NCBI GenBank assembly: GCA_028565635.1 | Contig: JAOXYB010056190.1 | Span: forward strand, 1-11,119 | Reading direction: 5' to 3' | DNA: 11,119 bases | DNA from: Phoronis ovalis | Lineage: Eukaryota; Phoronida; Phoronidae | Shown: in pieces, positions 7,701 to 11,119 of the stretch | Layout: each line of letters starts with the position of its first letter | How positions within the stretch are numbered: position 1 is the stretch's first letter | Made by a program: the position numbers and the translations under genes | The notes under the pieces: model-generated | What the model saw: the letters and a program-made list of their open reading frames with translations, nothing else | The model's database searches: none | Told to the model about the DNA's origin: nothing

Positions 7701-10700
7701 TCTTCGAAAACTATCTTCAAAGGGATTAAGATTAGAATATCCTCGTTGTGATGCACCGATCAGTCTTGATAATGGCTCATCATGTGGGAGGGCACTTAAA
7801 GATGATCGTGGAGATTGATGGTATGAGACACCATTTGGTGTGTATAAATGAGTACCACTTTTTGTTCCAATATGCACATTTAAAGCTATAAGTGAATCTC
7901 CAGTGTTAAATACTACTACCCCATCAAGTTTCATAAATGTCATTGGTGAAAATGATGGAAATGGTGGTGCTAATTCATACTTAGTGTGAACTACAAATCC
8001 ATGTTGTAGACACTGCTTTGAAGGAGATGATGCATGTAGCTCGTCAGTTGAATCTAAAAAAAGGTAAATTGGAAATCTCAATGTAATGTTCATTAAAACA
8101 AATAACAAACTATGCTGATGCAACAAGATACACTCTTTGCTACCATTCTTTTTTGGAGTGGCTCCAAGGTTAACATAGTGTTCTGCACTAGATTAACTAC
8201 CGGAAAATTATTTTGACCAAGATTCTTTACTGTAGCAAAGTTAAAATATAGGAGTAAATCTTACATAGGGATGCAAGAAATAAAAGAAACTGAGTTGAGA
8301 TGGAAAATGGTGTATGGAACTCTATCCTGATCTTGCACAAGCACTGGAGGACATTATACATGGGCGCTAATACAAGATGTATGGTCCAGATTTTGAGGAG
8401 CTTTCAAGGATCTATTTGTTTCTTGTAAACTTCAATTGTTAATCTTGTCCTTAACAATTAATTCACCTTGAGTCTCTTTTGCCTGAAGCTCTTGACATTC
8501 TTGGCAGGGTGACAACGATGGAATAGCTGTTATTGTAATATGACATTGCTTCTTTTCTTCACCTGTGTTAGGCACACTAAATACCGTGTGGTAAATGTAT
8601 TAAAATACATAATATACACTATAAAACCATCAAGCACATATTTTTAATGTGAATACTGAAAACAATGTCACCAGTGAATGCTTTAGTTCTTATTGAGTAA
8701 GATATCGGAATTATGACATCACTGAATGTTCTCTTCCACTCGAAAAACATAATTGGCTGAACTTAGCAGAGATGCGGCTGAGACCAATGTTTAACATAGA
8801 ACAGAATGACAAAGTTGCAATGCCAAGTACTGATTAGAATATGAGCCTGGCACTTGAAACATACTTATATTTTGTGTTGTCGTCAGATGTCACCTCACAT
8901 AATTCCAGAACACTGTCAGTGTGCCTCCCATACATGGGCATGTAATGCCTTTATAACTAATAAAACAAAAAAACACTATGTTTCTTCTGTCCCCCCGTAG
9001 TTTGATCAAATTTCAAAGAATATATAAAAGCGACATAAACTTCATGCTACCAAGCTTACCATACACCATACACAAGTATCTGAGATTTGTCAGTAGGCCA
9101 CTGGCACACAGCCAGATATAAATCAGACAAGATTTCTTCTTCACCAAACAAGCGACTTTCAGCAACCTACAGTAAAATTACAAACTTGTGAAATTACGCA
9201 ACACAACAAAATTATCCATATTCCGAAATTCGTCATTTTTAGCAGTATTTTTAACAAATGTATATCATACGAGCCCAACCACGATGACAAGATTTTACTG
9301 TTTTCAAAATTCTACAAATATCAGAGTATGTATTCTCCCGGGGTCCGACTTAAGGGAATAACTAGCACCCATGTTTGTGAATGGGTTTTTGAAAAAGCCC
9401 CCAAACGTTTTTCCATTATTAAATTTTGACCCCTTTGTACCGAGACTTAAAATGATATATCCAAAATGTAGGTAACTGTAAGTAAGCATTACAGTGAGCT
9501 CCACTAGATTTCCATTGTGTTATAAAGACCAGGCTTTCCCCTGGAAAAACTGATGTGTGGACAATGAAAAATGACTGTGAGAAGCGTAGCCATAGTTCAG
9601 GTTCTGAATTTCACCGTCTTTTCTTCCCTGATCAGTTACTGTGTCACTAATATTTATAAATAATTTTACTTTCCCACATTGTGTGGTTGATTGAGGTCAT
9701 GACTTTCAAGATATTATATGACTGGGTATCATGACCAAATGGAAGTACAGATTTTTATGTAGTCAGAGATACGCATGCAGAACATAAAAATGTTCTTTGG
9801 AATATGAAAAGAAAACAACAAACTCTTAACAAGGATTTGCATCATATGTCAGTGATTTATTTAAATTAAAATACTTCGGTAAATCAGATATTAAATCAAA
9901 TAAGGTACATAACCTTTTTGCATATTTTAACTTTAACTGAGTAATGCTAGTTTGTTTCAAAAATCGCCTTTTTACATATTTTTGTCCACAAACATGACTA
10001 CAAGACACTGAGTTGAGTCAGATCCATGGGGAGTATTCTGCCAGAAGTTATTCTGGTACACAAAATGCATATTAACCATTATTTTAAAGAAAAAAAGGTA
10101 AGAATCCAATGGAAACAATATAAATAGCTATAATCAAATTATTGCCCAAACTGAATACAATTACATGTTCTAGAAACTATTGTAGAACACAGGGATAGAG
10201 GACAAATGTAACATTTATTATATTAAACACACAATACCTTATTAAGAGGTTTATTTGGAATGAATCTCCACCATTGCAGTCTGTACACATACGCAGGATA
10301 TGCACTGTGCTCTTCTGCTTCTAGGATTTGAGTGTAGGATAACAAAAATTGACCATCTTTGGTAAAACCAAGAAAAACATGACTATAAAAATAATTTGAT
10401 ATGAAAATTAAAGGTAAATATATTCAGTGACAAATTATAATTCTGGTTGGGGTACAATTCTGAGTCAAATGGTACAAAAGCTTAGGATGTATACTAAAGA
10501 CATGCAAATAGCTTTTTTTCAAGCACTTTGGCTATGCACAGTCTTGTACTTTGTAAATAACAAGGTTGTAAATTTTAAAATGTCATCTAAATGCCCAGTT
10601 TCTCTGGAATGAATACTTATAAAACATTTCCTTTTTTTGTTTTTTGTAAATAAATTATTCTACATGACAAAATATCTTCAGAAAATACATATACCCTTCT

Positions 10701-10943
10701 TGTAATGTTGAATCTGAAACTATTGAGCTGAGTTTAAACCCTAAACGTCCAGGCAGTTTGTTGAAGGCTGGCATAGGACGGTTACACTTGTTTTTCTGGA
10801 ACCTTCCACAAACCTACAAGTTATACGAAAAAGATTGAATTTCAAGTTGTAATCACTTTGTAATTTAATTATAATTATATTCTTTTAATAACAGTTGGCA
10901 GATTGTAGGTCATGATGCTGAACTTACTTCTTGGATTCTGAGA
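4602..10943 (-). CDS. DCAF15: DDB1- and CUL4-associated factor 15 (5' partial, 12 exons visible)
   Basis: Substrate receptor of the CRL4 ubiquitin ligase: it docks on DDB1 (with DDA1) and presents proteins for ubiquitylation. Joining exons 10928-10943, 10695-10813, 10238-10382, 9060-9166, 8865-8948, 8467-8576, 6791-8053, 6351-6451, 5814-5939, 5394-5488, 4978-5097 and 4602-4761 keeps frame at every GT-AG junction and yields 814 codons. Numbering is from the first complete visible codon. Family landmarks in order: FNKLPGRL (DDB1-binding region in human), GHVFLGFTKDGQFLLSYT (45-62), RLFGEEEILSDLYLAVCQWP (98-117), CQEC (181-184) with CLQHGFVVHTKY (208-219), which supply the zinc ligands Cys181, Cys184, Cys208 and His211, then LTVRQLTLDVEQYI and DYDLQILDVCPE in the C-terminal domain. 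Residues about 260-600 are low-complexity and Ser-rich. Human DCAF15 is about 600 residues, so this one is longer. The start codon and promoter lie beyond the right edge. Confidence 0.95.
4978..5097 (-). CDS. DCAF15: DCAF15 exon: FEWNLQSGTY strand pair
   Basis: 120 nt, acceptor TTTTTTCCAG, donor GTAAGAAT. It encodes KAIPRLYRTGFKFEWNLQSG, then TYTTIDIDDLLEINQAELR and two bases of Gly762. Human has LKVAWDLNTGIFETVSVGDL here, so the W-[ND]-L-x-[ST]-G pattern is conserved. Confidence 0.9.
5394..5488 (-). CDS. DCAF15: DCAF15 exon: VCPE strand
   Basis: 95 nt, acceptor TTTTTTTCCAG, donor GTAAGTAC. It encodes VCPENCSVIAMVLALVRAKP, then YSTQEHKCKHR and two bases of Ile722. VCPE is identical to the human VCPE at the same place, followed by a hydrophobic strand. 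The loop after it diverges. Confidence 0.9.
5814..5939 (-). CDS. DCAF15: DCAF15 exon: LTVRQLTLD and DYD motif
   Basis: 126 nt, exactly 42 codons, acceptor CTTGTGTTAG, donor GTGAGT. It encodes VALTVRQLTLDVEQYIGETI, then RTMAEWGSRYVAFTDYDLQI and LD. Human has [20 protein letters not shown] and FSDYDIVILE, a strong match. Asp685, in DYD, aligns with human Asp475, which by memory of the published structures lines the aryl-sulfonamide pocket. The following intron (5489-5813, 325 bp) contains nothing recognised. Confidence 0.95.
6351..6451 (-). CDS. DCAF15: DCAF15 exon: entry to C-terminal domain
   Basis: 101 nt, acceptor TATATGCTTTAG, donor GTAAAATG. After completing Asp615 it encodes DLGLEYHSVLPLLVYGSGYK, then HLALCNSSTINKQ. 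The human segment [22 protein letters not shown] is its counterpart. It ends at a codon boundary. The following intron (5940-6350, 411 bp) contains nothing recognised. Confidence 0.85.
6791..8053 (-). CDS. DCAF15: DCAF15 large exon: second zinc pair and disordered insert
   Basis: 1263 nt (420 complete codons), acceptor TTTTTTTAG, donor GTATAGT. It opens with STDELHASSPSKQCLQHGFV, giving Cys208 and His211, and then HTKYELAPPFPSFSP and VVVFNTGDSLIALNVHIG, a close match to human. From about residue 260 it becomes Ser/Thr/Pro/Asp-rich with SP and TP sites (for example SSPSSPYPSALTPYPPNDPY) and no visible fold. It ends acidic (AAEEEDGQVDME), as the human protein does before its C-terminal domain. 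The insert is longer than in human. The next intron (6452-6790, 339 bp) contains nothing recognised. Confidence 0.95.
8467..8576 (-). CDS. DCAF15: DCAF15 exon: first half of the zinc site (CxxC)
   Basis: 110 nt, acceptor GGTATTTAG, donor GTGAATTA. It encodes VPNTGEEKKQCHITITAIPS, then LSPCQECQELQAKETQ. CQEC (181-184) corresponds to the CAAC of human DCAF15, the first pair of zinc ligands. The tempting acceptor 14 bases inside (CTAACACAG) was rejected because it breaks the phase with the preceding exon. The following intron (8054-8466, 413 bp) contains nothing recognised. Confidence 0.85.
8865..8948 (-). CDS. DCAF15: DCAF15 exon: loop before the zinc site
   Basis: 84 nt, acceptor GTTATAAAG, donor GTATGT. 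It completes Trp129 and encodes HYMPMYGRHTDSVLELCEVT, then SDDNTKY and two bases of Asn157. Human has a Met-rich loop ending in MSDENHRD at this point, so the sequence diverges but the acidic SDDN-type end is retained. The frame closes soon after the donor, which supports the boundary. Introns on either side are 111 and 288 bp. Confidence 0.8.
9060..9166 (-). CDS. DCAF15: DCAF15 exon: SDLYLAVCQWP motif
   Basis: 107 nt, acceptor TTTTACTGTAG, donor GTAAGC. It encodes VAESRLFGEEEILSDLYLAV, then CQWPTDKSQILVYGV, and the first two bases of Trp129. Human DCAF15 reads [20 protein letters not shown] here. A GT 9 bases earlier in the exon (GTGTATGG) was rejected because GTAAGC is the better donor and gives the phase that fits the next exon. 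Confidence 0.95.
9167..10237 (-). other. DCAF15: DCAF15 intron, 1071 bp, mostly unremarkable
   Basis: The longest intron in the visible gene. The segment 9300-9510 is less AT-rich than its surroundings and holds a minus-strand open frame with NPFTNMGASYSLKSDPGRIH, plus a small hairpin (GGGTTTTTGAAAAAGCCC near 9383). It could be a transposon fragment, but I see no termini or target duplication. The rest holds nothing recognised. Confidence 0.5.
10238..10382 (-). CDS. DCAF15: DCAF15 exon: GHVFLGF strand region
   Basis: 145 nt, acceptor TTTTATAG, donor GTATTGTG. The leading T completes Gly45. It encodes HVFLGFTKDGQFLLSYT, then YVYRLQWWRF, and ends in NK at a codon boundary. The human counterpart has HIFLGFSKCGRYVLSYT and a WWEF at the same place, so this exon is one of the clearest family matches in the window. 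Confidence 0.95.
10695..10813 (-). CDS. DCAF15: DCAF15 exon: N-terminal DDB1-binding region
   Basis: 119 nt, acceptor ...ACTTGTAG, donor GTATATG. It encodes VCGRFQKNK...PAFNKLPGRLGFKLSSIV...LQE plus two bases of a Gly codon. KLPGRLGFKLSSIV aligns with human KLPPRVCVSLKNIV. The intron to the microexon is 114 bp. The intron that follows (10383-10694, 312 bp) contains nothing recognised. Confidence 0.9.
10928..10943 (-). CDS. DCAF15: DCAF15 microexon, 16 nt
   Basis: TCTCAGAATCCAAGAA is preceded by a pyrimidine-rich acceptor (TTTTGCTTTTAG) and followed by a strong donor (GTAAGTT). It encodes the last base of one codon and then LRIQE, which joins in frame to VCGRFQKNK of the next exon. The upstream exon must therefore end with two bases of a split codon. 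Human DCAF15 has a basic, Leu-containing helix at this point, which fits, but the residues are too few to prove homology. Confidence 0.6.
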
Positions 10944-11119
10944 CTAAAAGCAAAACATGATTAAAAATTATTAATCACGACTTTTTGCTTGAAACAACTT
11001 TTGTATTTTTTCTAGATTTTGATTATGAGAGTGTTAACCAATCTGATGGAATAGCTGTGAGAAGACTATAGGATGATTATTTCTGACAAATATTCTTATT
11101 TGCCATTGAAAAGCCTTAT
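10944..11119. other. DCAF15: DCAF15 intron upstream of the microexon, running off the window
   Basis: No exon with a Met, an open frame and a phase-2 donor is visible here, so the first coding exon and promoter should lie to the right of the window. Confidence 0.5.

Noticed and set aside
7238-7756. Minus-strand frames at 7238-7438 and 7565-7756
   Set aside because: Alternative frames inside the DCAF15 large exon.
8467-8562. Exon start at the inner CTAACACAG acceptor
   Set aside because: It leaves two bases of a codon where the upstream donor needs one, so the frame breaks.
10695-10813. Internal Met in this exon (RPMPAF) as the DCAF15 start
   Set aside because: The frame stays open upstream to a good acceptor and joins a well-formed microexon, so the start is more likely farther upstream.

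Overview
The window reads as AT-rich nuclear DNA of an invertebrate animal. Coding sequence is split by short GT-AG introns of roughly 90 to 1100 bp. Intergenic DNA carries a CA microsatellite, small inverted-repeat elements and decayed sequence. There is no bacterial operon structure, rRNA or tRNA that I can see. I cannot place the lineage more precisely; the closest protein family visible is a metazoan one.

The main gene runs right to left on the minus strand from about 10943 to 4602 and is recognisable as DCAF15, a substrate receptor of the CUL4-DDB1 ubiquitin ligase. I reconstructed twelve exons with matching splice phases at every junction, giving 814 codons plus a stop. The first coding exon with the initiator Met lies beyond the right edge. 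The first visible exon is only 16 nt. A 1263-bp exon carries the end of the zinc-site region and a long Ser-rich, probably disordered insert, which makes the protein longer than human DCAF15 (about 600 residues). Cys181, Cys184, Cys208 and His211 match the human zinc site. The C-terminal fold is encoded in the last five small exons and ends in a divergent tail.

Left of DCAF15, positions 1524-2234 (minus) hold an intact 236-codon frame for a secreted or type I membrane glycoprotein: signal-peptide-like start, six N-glycosylation sequons, seven ectodomain cysteines and a C-terminal hydrophobic segment. I do not recognise its family.

The far left (1-890) is repetitive. A near-perfect 26-27 bp inverted repeat brackets about 640 bp, followed by a roughly 42-bp tandem array built on ATTCGTACA. 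Between the two genes are a 274-bp fold-back element with a 5-bp target duplication (3614-3887), two related repeat copies that differ by a 44-bp indel, and plus-strand stretches with unusually few stops that may be remnants of a decayed gene or transposon.

I found no evidence of a defence system, operon or CRISPR. The points most worth a second look are the orphan membrane protein, the DCAF15 microexon and pocket residues, and the two uncatalogued repeat elements.
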